Shown here in pieces: positions 25,813 through 34,340 of a stretch of DNA of 64,000 bases. Source of the DNA: Arthrobacter sp. AFG20 (GTDB lineage Bacteria > Actinomycetota > Actinomycetes > Actinomycetales > Micrococcaceae); the NCBI RefSeq assembly GCF_002892795.1, contig NZ_PJMC01000020.1, positions 1 to 64,000 of the forward strand, read 5' to 3'. The translations under genes were made by a program, and so were the position numbers. Below the pieces are notes generated by a model, which was given only the letters and a program-made list of their open reading frames with translations, did not search any database and was not told the DNA's origin. Positions within the stretch are counted from its first letter, which is position 1, and every line of letters begins with the position of its first letter.

Positions 25813-26894
25813 GCCCGCACTCCCCCGAGCGCGTCAGTTCCCGCCGGGTGAGCGGACTGTGAGGCAGGCATGTCCACTACGATCTTGCCCACCGGTTCAG
25901 TCCGGCTGCGCATCAATTCGAAGGCCTGCTGCAGGTCCCCGAAGCCAAACCGGTGCGTCATCAGCGCGCGGGCCTGGTCCCGGTGCCGGGCCAGCAGCTC
26001 CAGCCCTGCCGGTATCAGGTTCAGGCTGTTCCGGCTGCCCAGCAGGTCGATCTCCTTGAAAGGAATGGCATTCATGGGGACGGTCGCGGTCCGCGCCGAA
26101 ATCCCCACCTGCACGATCCGTCCGGCGCTCGCCACCAGATGGATGGCGGTCTCCAGTGAGGACGGAACACCCGTGGCCTCAATGACCAGCTCCGGGCCGG
26201 AGGAGTCCGTCAGCGCATCAAGCCGGGCGGCCTGGTCAGCGCCGGGGAAGTCCGAACGGGGTTCGACCAGCAGGGTGTCCACGGCCCCGAACACGGAAGC
26301 CAGCACCAGCCGGTCCGGCTCGGTGTCGGCGCATATGACCCTCACTCCGAGGTCCGTCAGGTACAGCGTGGCGAGCAGCCCGATCGGACCGCTGCCCAGC
26401 ACCAGGGCCGTTTCGCCAGGGGACGGCCGCCCCCGGTTCACCGCCTGCATGGCGATGGACGAGGGCTCCGCCATGGCCGCGAGATTCAGTTCCAGGCCGT
26501 CCGGCACGGGGCACAGCTTTTCCACCGGCACGCTGAGCAGCTCCACGAGCGCGCCGTCCGAATAGCAGCCGATGCAGCCGATGTTCTCGCAGACGTTGAA
26601 CCGGCCCAGCCGGCACGGGCGGCACTGTCCGCAGTAGATCATCGGGCTGACGGCAACGCGGTCACCGGTGCGGATGCCGGCGTCGTTGTTTCCGATGGCC
26701 TCCACGGCGCCGGCGAATTCATGGCCCTGGATGACGGGCAGCCCGGCCGGGTAGTCGTCCTCCCAGATGTGCAGGTCGGTCCCGCACAGGGTGACGTTGT
26801 GGACGCGGACCAGGGCATGGCCGGGCTCGAGGGCCGGCTCCGGAACGTCCTCGTACCGGATGGTCTCCTTGGCGACGGTGCGCGCGATCAGCAT
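25809..26894 (-). CDS. Zn-dependent alcohol dehydrogenase (sorbitol/threonine dehydrogenase-like)
   Basis: A 361-residue medium-chain dehydrogenase with complete zinc sites: catalytic Cys37 and His58-Glu59, structural Cys88, Cys91, Cys94 and Cys102. The NAD motif reads GSGPIG near residue 168. It oxidises a secondary alcohol to a ketone. AGGAG lies ahead of the ATG, 9 bases after the YciI-like gene, and the stop overlaps the flavin dehydrogenase start. In contrast to idnD in this window, its structural cysteines are kept. Confidence 0.88.
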   Translation of the reverse strand: MLIARTVAKETIRYEDVPEPALEPGHALVRVHNVTLCGTDLHIWEDDYPAGLPVIQGHEFAGAVEAIGNNDAGIRTGDRVAVSPMIYCGQCRPCRLGRFNVCENIGCIGCYSDGALVELLSVPVEKLCPVPDGLELNLAAMAEPSSIAMQAVNRGRPSPGETALVLGSGPIGLLATLYLTDLGVRVICADTEPDRLVLASVFGAVDTLLVEPRSDFPGADQAARLDALTDSSGPELVIEATGVPSSLETAIHLVASAGRIVQVGISARTATVPMNAIPFKEIDLLGSRNSLNLIPAGLELLARHRDQARALMTHRFGFGDLQQAFELMRSRTEPVGKIVVDMPASQSAHPAGTDALGGVRA

Positions 26895-26903
26895 GACGCG
26901 CTC

Positions 26904-27212
26904 CTAGTTCCGCGTGCCGTCGGCGGCTGCATGAGCACCAAAGACAATGTTCCATTGCCGGATGGTGCGCTGCTCCACGAGGCCGTTGAGATAGAACGGG
27001 TCCTGGTTCATCAGTGCCTCGACGTCGGCCTTCGAGCCAGCCTCGATGATCAGCAGCGCGCCCGGATCCTCCTCCGGCCCGAACGGACCGCTCTTCACCA
27101 GCGTGCCGACGTCGAACTGCTCCTGCAGGAATTCCACGTGGCGGGGGCGGTGTTCGTCCCGGCCGGTGGACGAGTTGGCGGCGTAGGCGTAGGTGACGGC
27201 GAAGGTTCCCAT
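26904..27212 (-). CDS. YciI-family protein
   Basis: A 102-residue YciI/YCII-domain protein (ferredoxin-like fold related to dienelactone- or muconolactone-isomerase type small proteins). GAGGA precedes the ATG. It is the first gene of a three-gene operon with an alcohol dehydrogenase and a flavin dehydrogenase. Muconolactone-isomerase-like proteins often appear in ring-degradation operons, but the family also has unrelated members, so its catalytic role is open. Confidence 0.78.
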   Translation of the reverse strand: MGTFAVTYAYAANSSTGRDEHRPRHVEFLQEQFDVGTLVKSGPFGPEEDPGALLIIEAGSKADVEALMNQDPFYLNGLVEQRTIRQWNIVFGAHAAADGTRN

Positions 27213-27301
27213 GGGTGTGTCCTCATCATTGAGCTGGTGGATGTTCCCTCCATCGTGGCCATCGGGATTGTGCCGCGTCCAACACTTATTTGGTCAATGA
27301 G

Positions 27302-27320
27302 TATGTGCGGGAAACACATA
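27302..27320. promoter_or_regulatory. Inverted repeat TATGTG-N7-CACATA, probable regulator site
   Basis: A perfect six-base inverted repeat lies about 90 bases upstream of the YciI-like gene and downstream of the LysR gene. It contains a T-N11-A LysR-type core. On the minus strand TTGACC and CACAAT follow 19 bases apart as a possible promoter. Binding by the adjacent LysR protein is inferred. Confidence 0.5.
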
Positions 27321-27386
27321 ATGTACGACGGCGAAAGGCGGGGTTGGCTGCCTCAGCCGGCCTGGGTACAGCCAGTGGAGACAGGC

Positions 27387-28283
27387 TCAGCCGGCCGGTG
27401 TCGGGAGGACTTCCTCGGCAACGGCGAGGGCGAGTGCCAGGGCGGGGGAGATGCCGGCCGGGTTCCATGCGAGGCCCGATTCCAGCAGCGGTGCGGTGCC
27501 GGTCAGCGGGATGAACAGGGTGCCGCCCGGCATGATGCTCGCGACGGACGAGGGCATCAGGCTCACCCCGACGCCGCCGGCAACGAGCGACAGCGCGGTG
27601 TACGGATCCGTGACTTCCTGTGCCACCCTCGGCCGGAACCCGGCGGCCGCGCAGGCGGAGAAGGTGGCCTCGCGGAGCGTGGATCCCTGCGCGGCGCGCA
27701 TGGTGACAAAACCGTCGTCGGACAGTTCGGCGAGCCCGACCGCCGGCCGTCCGGCCAACGGGTGGTCCACAGGCACGGTGGCGCCCAGCTGTTCGAGGGC
27801 GATGGTGCGGGTGGCCAGCGCGCCCGCATCGAGCGGCAGCCCCACAAACGCGAGGTCCAGCGAACCGTTGCGGAGCTGCTGCAGGGCGTCCTGGGTCAGC
27901 AGGCCACCGGTGAGGGTCAGGTCCAGGGACGGGTAGCGGTTGCGGAGCGCCCGGGTCAGCGGGGGAAGGGTCCGGTGGTTCAGCGCCCCGGAAAAGCCGA
28001 TGCTGAGCCGCCCGTAGAACGTGCCCGGTTCGGTGACGGCGGAACGGCGGGCGAGATCAAGCTCGTCGATGATCCGGCGGGCGTGGGGAAGGAAGGCGAC
28101 ACCCGCCGTCGTCAGGGCGACAGAGCGGGTGTTGCGCTCAAACAGATCCGAGCCGAGTTCCTTCTCGAGCTTCCTGATGGTCTGGCTTAAGGGCGACTGG
28201 GCCATGCGGACACGGTGCGCTGCCCGGCCGAAATGCAGTTCCTCGGCCACGGCAAGGAACGCCTCGATCTGGCGAAGCTCCAT
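27387..28283 (-). CDS. LysR-family transcriptional regulator
   Basis: A 298-residue LysR regulator with an N-terminal winged helix (MELRQIEAFLAVAEELHFGR, first 20 residues) and a substrate-binding effector domain from about 90. The start at 28283 is set by GAGGAGG; 14 codons of open frame upstream are not used. It lies directly upstream of the YciI-alcohol dehydrogenase-flavin dehydrogenase operon on the same strand and is the likely activator. A long palindrome (28301-28359) touches its ribosome-site region. Confidence 0.9.
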   Translation of the reverse strand: MELRQIEAFLAVAEELHFGRAAHRVRMAQSPLSQTIRKLEKELGSDLFERNTRSVALTTAGVAFLPHARRIIDELDLARRSAVTEPGTFYGRLSIGFSGALNHRTLPPLTRALRNRYPSLDLTLTGGLLTQDALQQLRNGSLDLAFVGLPLDAGALATRTIALEQLGATVPVDHPLAGRPAVGLAELSDDGFVTMRAAQGSTLREATFSACAAAGFRPRVAQEVTDPYTALSLVAGGVGVSLMPSSVASIMPGGTLFIPLTGTAPLLESGLAWNPAGISPALALALAVAEEVLPTPAG

Positions 28284-28300
28284 GCAGTTCCTCCTCTGCC

Positions 28301-28359
28301 GCGAACTCGCAGATAATGCCCTCAAATCCGAGGATTGAGGGCATTATCTGCTCGTTCGC
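28301..28359. repeat. Palindromic element with GCGAAC...GTTCGC ends, family B copy 1
   Basis: Outer arms GCGAAC/GTTCGC and a perfect 17-base inner arm GCAGATAATGCCCTCAA with its complement form an almost uninterrupted palindrome. It sits between the MHS symporter stop and the LysR start. The inner part resembles the CAGATAATG core of the family C elements. Confidence 0.8.
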
Positions 28360-28393
28360 GCTGAAAGCTGTGCCGATTCGGCTGGGGCCGGGG

Positions 28394-29722
28394 CTAGCGG
28401 ACCGGGTTGCCCAGCTGCCGCAGCGGGGTCTTGTGGGTTTCGCGCGCCCAGTACGCGCCGGCCACAGCCAGCAGGGACGACGCCGCGACGATCCAGGCTG
28501 CCGGGCCCCAGTTGGCCTTGTCGGCGCCGACCAGCGCGGTGCCCAGCAGGGGAGTGAAGCCGGCGCAGAGGATGCCGACCTGCAGGCCGATGGCCATACC
28601 CGAGTAGCGGACCTTGACGTTGAACAGTTCGGAGAACCAGGCCGGGTAGATGGCGTTGGACATCGCGTAGGTGCCCGCGGTGATAAGTGTGCTGGTGAGG
28701 AAGATCATCGGGATGTTGCCGGTGGAGATGACGGAGAAGTAGACGAAGATCATCAGTCCGGACCCCAGGACACCGGTGATGAACACCGGGCGCCGTCCGA
28801 AGCGGTCCGAGAGCCTGGCCATCAGCGGCTGGCTGAACATGGCGATGACGTTGCCCAGGATGCTCACCCACAGCATGGTCGATGTCGGGACGCCGACGGA
28901 CACGGCATACGCGAGGCCGAAGGACTGCATGAACGTGTTGGTGACGGTTTCGAAGGACATCAGCGCCACCTGGAAGAACTGCGCCGGGTGCGTCTTGAAC
29001 ATCTTGGCAAACGGAAGCTTGACCAGTTCGCCGTGGTCGTGCTTTTCCTCGAAGACCTCGGGCTCCTCGAGGGAGCGCCGGACCAGGTACGCGACCACCA
29101 GCACCACGAGGGAGAGCCAGAACGGAATGCGCCAGCCCCAGGCGAGGCGGTCGGCTTCGCTCATGGCGGCCACGGGAAGGAACGCGAGGGAGGCCAGGAC
29201 GATGCCGGCGGAGATGCCGCTCATGGCGAAGCTGGCGAAGAAGCCGCGGCGGCCTTCCGGAGCCTCCTCCGTGGACAGGGCGGAGGCGCCGGCGGTTTCG
29301 GCGCCGGCGGAGAGTCCCTGCATGAGGCGCAGGAGCACCAGCAGGGCAGGTGCCCAGTAGCCGACGGTGTTGAAGTCCGGCAGCGCGCCGATCAGGAAGG
29401 TGGCCGATCCCATCAGCACCAGCGTCAGGACGAGGGTGTTCTTGCGGCCGATCTTGTCCCCCAGGTGGCCAAAGACGACGGCGCCGAAGGGGCGGGCCAC
29501 GTAGGCCACGCCGAAGGTGGCAAACGAGGCGATGAGGGCGACGGTGGGATCGCCCGCCGGGAAGAAGATCTTGGAGAAGACCAGCGACGCCGCGGTGGCG
29601 TAGATGAAGAAGTCGTAGTACTCCAGCGCGCCGCCAAGGAAGGCGGCCAGGGCGGCCTTCTTGGCGCGCTTGAGCTGGTACTGCTTCGCCTCAGCGGTCT
29701 GAGTAGGGGCGAGATCGGTCAT
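28394..29722 (-). CDS. MHS-family (metabolite:H+) symporter
   Basis: A 442-residue major facilitator with 12 predicted helices and the MHS hallmarks LGGALEYYDFFIYATAA near the start and GHLGDKIGRK in the loop between helices 2 and 3. Family members import shikimate, alpha-ketoglutarate, proline/betaine or aromatic acids with protons. The start at 29722 follows GAAGGA; an open 31-codon extension has no ribosome site. It lies between the LysR and IclR genes and probably imports the island's substrate. Confidence 0.88.
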   Translation of the reverse strand: MTDLAPTQTAEAKQYQLKRAKKAALAAFLGGALEYYDFFIYATAASLVFSKIFFPAGDPTVALIASFATFGVAYVARPFGAVVFGHLGDKIGRKNTLVLTLVLMGSATFLIGALPDFNTVGYWAPALLVLLRLMQGLSAGAETAGASALSTEEAPEGRRGFFASFAMSGISAGIVLASLAFLPVAAMSEADRLAWGWRIPFWLSLVVLVVAYLVRRSLEEPEVFEEKHDHGELVKLPFAKMFKTHPAQFFQVALMSFETVTNTFMQSFGLAYAVSVGVPTSTMLWVSILGNVIAMFSQPLMARLSDRFGRRPVFITGVLGSGLMIFVYFSVISTGNIPMIFLTSTLITAGTYAMSNAIYPAWFSELFNVKVRYSGMAIGLQVGILCAGFTPLLGTALVGADKANWGPAAWIVAASSLLAVAGAYWARETHKTPLRQLGNPVR

Positions 29723-29964
29723 TGCAGGGGGTCCTTCCGCACTGAAAGACGGGGTCCGAATTGATGATTTGTGCGTATCGCGAACAGGCGTGCGACATGC
29801 GACTAGAAAAAGCATAGCGCAGAGTGAAGTGACTCACAATCCGTTCTTGATGGCCTGCGCCGTGCCGGACGGCGGACCGTATTCTTGGTACGTCAGAAAA
29901 AGCGTGCAGCTTCCACACGTCTTGGCGGTTTCCGCTGGGAGTTGCCGGAAGGTGCAGGGAGCTC

Positions 29965-30750
29965 ATGGACGAACAGCCGGCCTACTTTGTGAAATCGGTC
30001 GAGAAGGCGTTCGACGTGCTCCGGGCCTTCACACCGGGCACTCCCCGGCTGACAGTGTCCCAGGTGGCCGCGGCTGCGGATACCACCAGGGCTTCCGCCC
30101 GGCGGTTCCTCCTCACCCTTGCCGACCTCGGGTACCTGCGGGCGGACGGGGCGCACTTCGAGCTGACCGTCCGCTCCCTGGACATCGGACGGTCCTTCCT
30201 GGCCAACCTCGAGCTTCCGGCCATCGCGGACCGGCACTTGAAGGCGCTTGCTGCCGAGCTGAACGAAACCACGTCCCTCTGCATACTGGACGGCGCCGAC
30301 GTCGTGTATGTCGCCTGTGTGCCCTCGCCCCGGCTGCTCAGCGTGACGATCACCGTGGGCACCAGGTTCCCGGCCTGGGCCACCTCCATGGGGCGCGTGC
30401 TGCTGGGAGGCCTGAACGAGGCGGAACTGCAGGCCTACTTCGAAACCGTCCGGCTGCAGAAGCTGACAGAACGCTCGATCGCAAGCCTCGACCAGCTGCG
30501 GACGGAAATTGACCGTGCCAGGTCAAGGGGGTGGGCCATGGTGTCGCAGGAACTGGAAGAGGGGCTGCGCGGCGTGGCTGTACCGGTGTGCCGCGGCCAT
30601 GACGTGGTGGCGGCCGTCAACGTCTCCCTGCAGACGCACCGGTCACCTGCCGAGGACATTGAAAAGTCCGTGGTGCCGCGCCTGCAGGAAGCTGCCCGGC
30701 AGATCGGCCTGGACTACGGCGGGGATGCGTCCGGGCTGCGGCGGGCCTGA
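29965..30750 (+). CDS. IclR-family regulator (PcaR/PobR-like)
   Basis: A 261-residue regulator with N-terminal winged helix (about 8-70, VKSVEKAFDVLRAFTPG) and a C-terminal IclR effector domain with RFPAWATSMGRVLLG. Proteins of this subgroup (PcaR, PobR, CatR) often control aromatic-acid catabolism. AGGGAG sits ahead of the ATG. It is divergent from the MHS gene at 28394 and overlaps the next IclR gene by one base (TGATG). Confidence 0.9.
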   Translation: MDEQPAYFVKSVEKAFDVLRAFTPGTPRLTVSQVAAAADTTRASARRFLLTLADLGYLRADGAHFELTVRSLDIGRSFLANLELPAIADRHLKALAAELNETTSLCILDGADVVYVACVPSPRLLSVTITVGTRFPAWATSMGRVLLGGLNEAELQAYFETVRLQKLTERSIASLDQLRTEIDRARSRGWAMVSQELEEGLRGVAVPVCRGHDVVAAVNVSLQTHRSPAEDIEKSVVPRLQEAARQIGLDYGGDASGLRRA

Positions 30751-31547
30751 TGGCCAACTCGCCCTCGGGCGAATCCGTCATCCAGCGCGTGGTGAAGATC
30801 CTGGATGCCTTTTCGAAGGGCCGGCCGCGGATGTCGCTGAGCGAACTGGTCCGCGCCACGGGCATGTCCAGCAGCACCGCCCACCGGCTGGCCAACGATC
30901 TGGTGGACAGCGGGCTGCTGAACCGCGGCGAGGCAGGCGACTACGGCGTCGGCATGAAGATGTGGGAACTGGCATCCCGCAGCAATCCGCTTGAGGAATT
31001 CCGACGCCGGGGCCTTCCGTTCCTCGAGGGCGTCCACGCCGCCGTCCGGGAACAGGTTTCGCTCTCCATTCCCGACGTCGGTTCCGGCACCGTGCTGTAC
31101 CTGGAGCAGCTGGACCGGCACGGTACCGCCACCAATCTTGCCGCCGTGGCCGGGCGGCTCCTGATCCACAACACGTCGTCCGGCATGGCCATGATGGCGC
31201 ACATGCCGCGCGACGTGCAGGAACGGTTCCTGGCCGGCCCGCTGGAGAAAACCACGGCGGCCACGGAGACCGACCCGGTGCGCCTGCGTGCCCAGCTCGC
31301 CCTGATCCGCGAACGCGGCTACGTCCGCATGGCGGGCGTCCTGGTGGAAGAAAACACCGCCTACGCCGTCCCCGTCTTTGGCGAGGGCAACACCGTGATC
31401 GGAGCGATCGCCGTCGTAATTCCGACGGCGGACGAGGACCCCAAGGTGGTTCTTCCCGTCCTGGTGGCCGCAGCGCGTGGCCTGTCCCGGATGATGGGCG
31501 CTGAGCGCCGTCCGTACGGCACGCGGCCCTGGCTCCAGGGAACCTGA
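30750..31547 (+). CDS. Second IclR-family regulator
   Basis: A 265-residue IclR protein (winged helix about 6-65; effector domain with NTSSGMAMMAHMP). It is only distantly similar to its neighbour and is coupled to it by TGATG. Tandem, co-translated IclR genes are unusual and may form hetero-oligomers or separate control of the two gene arms. It precedes the MHS symporter gene by 191 bases. Confidence 0.88.
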   Translation: MANSPSGESVIQRVVKILDAFSKGRPRMSLSELVRATGMSSSTAHRLANDLVDSGLLNRGEAGDYGVGMKMWELASRSNPLEEFRRRGLPFLEGVHAAVREQVSLSIPDVGSGTVLYLEQLDRHGTATNLAAVAGRLLIHNTSSGMAMMAHMPRDVQERFLAGPLEKTTAATETDPVRLRAQLALIRERGYVRMAGVLVEENTAYAVPVFGEGNTVIGAIAVVIPTADEDPKVVLPVLVAAARGLSRMMGAERRPYGTRPWLQGT

Positions 31548-31738
31548 CCCAGGCAAGCGCCCATTTCCATCGGCGTCCAAAGCCAACGTCCCGTTGAACG
31601 GGAAGTTCTGCCGCGGCGCTTTTCCCTGCTCCTAATGTTTTCCTCCAGAGCGGCAGTCACCGGACACGGTGCACGCTTACCACTTTGGCCCCACCAACTT
31701 CGGTGGCGGCCGCCCTGGAAACTCAATGAGGAGAACCT

Positions 31739-33097
31739 ATGGGACACGTCCAGCCCCCAACCCCCGCCGCGGAGACCGCCGTCCTGGAACGCGCGGACAG
31801 CCTCCCGGCGAAGACCCCACGGAAAGCCGCTCTGGCTTCCTTCCTTGGATCCACGCTGGAGTACTACGACTTCTTCATTTACGGCACGGCAGCAGCGCTG
31901 GTCTTCCCGAGGATCTTCTTCCCCGGCGGAGACCCGGTGGTTGCCCTGCTCGGTGCGATGGCCACGTTCGGCGTCGGTTATCTGGCACGGCCGCTGGGCG
32001 GCGTCATCATGAGCCACTTCGGCGACAGGATCGGCCGCAAGCAGGCGCTGATGATCACGCTGGTGATCATGGGCGTTGCCTCCATCGGCATCGGCTTCCT
32101 GCCCACCTATGACCAGATCGGCTACTGGGCCACGGCGCTCCTGCTGGCGGGCCGTCTGGCGCAGGGATTCTCCGCCGGAGCCGAGGCCGCGGGCGCCTCA
32201 ACCCTGACCATGGAACACTCCCCGGAGGGACGCCGCGGCTTCTTCACCAGCTTCGTCATGACCGGCTACGCGTCCGGCATGGTGCTCTCCACGGTCGTGT
32301 TCATTCCCCTCGCTGCCCTCCCCGAGGAGCAACTGCTGGGCTGGGGCTGGCGCGTCCCGTTCTGGCTGTCCGCCGTGGTGCTGCTGGTCGCCTACTGGAT
32401 CCGCACCCGGCTGGAGGAGCCGCCCGTGTTCGAAGAGACCGTGGAAGCGAAGACGCCCAAGGGCATCCCGGCCGCTGAGGTGCTGAAAACCCAGTGGCGC
32501 GATGTCCTGCGCGTGGCCCTGGTCATGCTCTTCTCCGTCATGCAGACCACCTTCACCGTGTACGCCCTGGCCTATGCCACCGGCAAGGGCATCGGCCTGG
32601 ACCGGACCCTGATGCTCACGGTCAACGCACTCACCATCGGCCTGTCCATGTTCACCATCCCGCTGGCCGGCATCATCTCGGACCGCATCGGCCGCAAGAA
32701 GGTGCTCCTGGTGGGCTCCCTCGGCTGCGCCGTCACCTCGTTCGGTTACTTCTGGGCCATCAGCGAGCACAACGTCGCCCTGATCTTCGTCTTCGGGTTC
32801 CTGAACATGTCCGTCTTCTACTCCTGCTGGAACGGCGTCTGGACGGTCTTCTTCCCCGAGATGTTCCCGGCACCGGTCCGCTACTCCGGGATGGCCATCG
32901 GCAGCCAAGTGGGCCTGATCCTCACCGGCTTCGCCCCCGCCATCGCCACCCTGCTGGCCCAGCCGGGCCCCGGTGGCTGGATCCCGGTGGCGGTCTTCAC
33001 CGTGGCCTGCCTGGCTGTCTCCGCGATCGCCATCGCCACGGCCCGGGAAACCCACAGGACCCCGCTCGAGGAACTTGGCCGGCCGCGCCAGCGCTGA
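31739..33097 (+). CDS. MHS-family (metabolite:H+) symporter
   Basis: A 452-residue major facilitator with LGSTLEYYDFFIYGTAAAL and HFGDRIGRKQAL marking it as an MHS member, with 12 predicted helices. GAGGAGA lies in front of the ATG. It opens the plus-strand run leading into the Gfo/Idh, OYE, TIM-barrel, AKR and flavin dehydrogenase genes. The clear resemblance to the symporter at 28394 suggests related substrates. Confidence 0.88.
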   Translation: MGHVQPPTPAAETAVLERADSLPAKTPRKAALASFLGSTLEYYDFFIYGTAAALVFPRIFFPGGDPVVALLGAMATFGVGYLARPLGGVIMSHFGDRIGRKQALMITLVIMGVASIGIGFLPTYDQIGYWATALLLAGRLAQGFSAGAEAAGASTLTMEHSPEGRRGFFTSFVMTGYASGMVLSTVVFIPLAALPEEQLLGWGWRVPFWLSAVVLLVAYWIRTRLEEPPVFEETVEAKTPKGIPAAEVLKTQWRDVLRVALVMLFSVMQTTFTVYALAYATGKGIGLDRTLMLTVNALTIGLSMFTIPLAGIISDRIGRKKVLLVGSLGCAVTSFGYFWAISEHNVALIFVFGFLNMSVFYSCWNGVWTVFFPEMFPAPVRYSGMAIGSQVGLILTGFAPAIATLLAQPGPGGWIPVAVFTVACLAVSAIAIATARETHRTPLEELGRPRQR

Positions 33098-33099
33098 AT

Positions 33100-33136
33100 T
33101 CCCACTGAAACCCGCCCCGTCTCCCACTGAAACCCG
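33100..33136 (+). repeat. Short tandem repeat, 22-base period
   Basis: TCCCACTGAAACCCG occurs twice (33100-33114 and 33122-33136) followed by CCCCGC runs, in the gap between the MHS symporter and Gfo/Idh genes. It looks like a local slippage duplication. Confidence 0.6.
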
Positions 33137-33173
33137 GCCCCGCCCCGCCCCGCTCAGAATGAAAGTTGGAACC

Positions 33174-34337
33174 ATGACCCCGTCAGCAACCGCCCCCCAC
33201 ACGTACCGAGCCGGAATTGTGGGCTGCGGCGCCATCTCCCGCAACCACCTCGAGGCGTTCGGCGCCCTGGACAACGTCCAAGTGGTGGGGGTGTGCGACA
33301 TCGACCTGGACCGGGCACGCGCCACCGCCCGGGCGTGGGATGTGCCGAATGCGGTGACCACGGTGGACGAGATCCTGGCGCTGGGCGTGGACATCGTGTC
33401 TGTCTGCACGCCCCACCCCACCCATGAAGAGGTGGTGCTCAAGGCCGCGGCAGCCGGGGTGCACGTGCTGTGCGAAAAGCCGATCGCCACCCGGCTTGAC
33501 TCGGCGCAGCGCATGGTGGAGGCGTGCGAGGAGGCCGGGGTGCAGTTCGGAGCACTGTTCCAGCGCCGCTTCTGGCCGGCCGCGCAGCGGATCCGCTCCG
33601 CCATCGACGACGGGACGCTGGGCCGCCCGCTTCTGGCCCAGTGTTCGGTGATGCTGTACCGCGTGCCGGAATACTACAACCGGGACGCGTGGCGCGGCAC
33701 CTGGCAGAACGACGGCGGCGGCGTGCTCATGACGCAGGCCATCCACCAGATCGACCTGCTGCAGTGGTACCTCGGCGACGTGGCAGAGGTCTACGGGAAG
33801 GTCAACAGCTACCGGCACGGCGACTACATCGAGGTGGAGGACTCCGCCACCGCCGTCATCACCTTCACCTCCGGCGCCATGGCTACGCTGGAGGCGTCGA
33901 CGGCGGTGTCCCCCAACCTGGGCATCCAGCTCCGGATCACGGGCGAAACGGGAGCTTCGGCATCGCTGACGGAGTTCCCCGAGGGCAGCGACGGCCGGCT
34001 GGACCTGTGGGCCGTGGGGGAGAGGATCGCCGTGGAGCCCGTCCATCCCGAGGGCGTGGAGCCGAACGTTGACCTCTCCACCATCAACGGCCAGCTGATT
34101 CCGCACCACACCAGCCAGGTCCGCGACTTCGTGCTGGCGCTGGACGCCGGCACCGAGCCCGCCATCACCGGCAAGGATGCGCTGAAATCGCTGCGGATCC
34201 TGCTGGCGGTCTACGAAAGCGCACGCACCGGAGTTCCCGTCCGCTTCGCTGACGTCGAAGTTCCGGTCCGCGTTCAGGTTCCGGCCGACGTCGTGGTTTC
34301 AGCCGAAACCCGTGTTCCGGCGGAAGCGGCAGGCTAG
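33174..34337 (+). CDS. Gfo/Idh/MocA-family oxidoreductase
   Basis: A 387-residue NAD(P)-dependent oxidoreductase. The Rossmann start reads GIVGCGAISRNHLEAF (about 12-27), the EKP motif appears as CEKPIA, and GGGVLMTQAIHQIDLLQWYLGD carries the family's active-site histidine. Substrates are sugars, inositols or related cyclic polyols. The start at 33174 (MTPSAT) is preferred for a nearby GGA; ATG at 33159 is possible. The last 25 residues are Val/Pro/Ala-rich. It is followed 3 bases later by the flavoenzyme gene. Confidence 0.85.
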   Translation: MTPSATAPHTYRAGIVGCGAISRNHLEAFGALDNVQVVGVCDIDLDRARATARAWDVPNAVTTVDEILALGVDIVSVCTPHPTHEEVVLKAAAAGVHVLCEKPIATRLDSAQRMVEACEEAGVQFGALFQRRFWPAAQRIRSAIDDGTLGRPLLAQCSVMLYRVPEYYNRDAWRGTWQNDGGGVLMTQAIHQIDLLQWYLGDVAEVYGKVNSYRHGDYIEVEDSATAVITFTSGAMATLEASTAVSPNLGIQLRITGETGASASLTEFPEGSDGRLDLWAVGERIAVEPVHPEGVEPNVDLSTINGQLIPHHTSQVRDFVLALDAGTEPAITGKDALKSLRILLAVYESARTGVPVRFADVEVPVRVQVPADVVVSAETRVPAEAAG

Positions 34338-34340
34338 GCC

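Noticed and set aside
24139..27212. Steroid degradation operon
   Set aside because: The flavin dehydrogenase resembles ketosteroid dehydrogenases, but no hsaC, kshA, kstR or cholesterol uptake genes are seen. The family name alone is not enough.
28316..29764. 482-codon plus-strand frame over the MHS symporter
   Set aside because: Extremely Gly/Asp/His/Glu-rich, as expected for the complement of a hydrophobic membrane protein gene.
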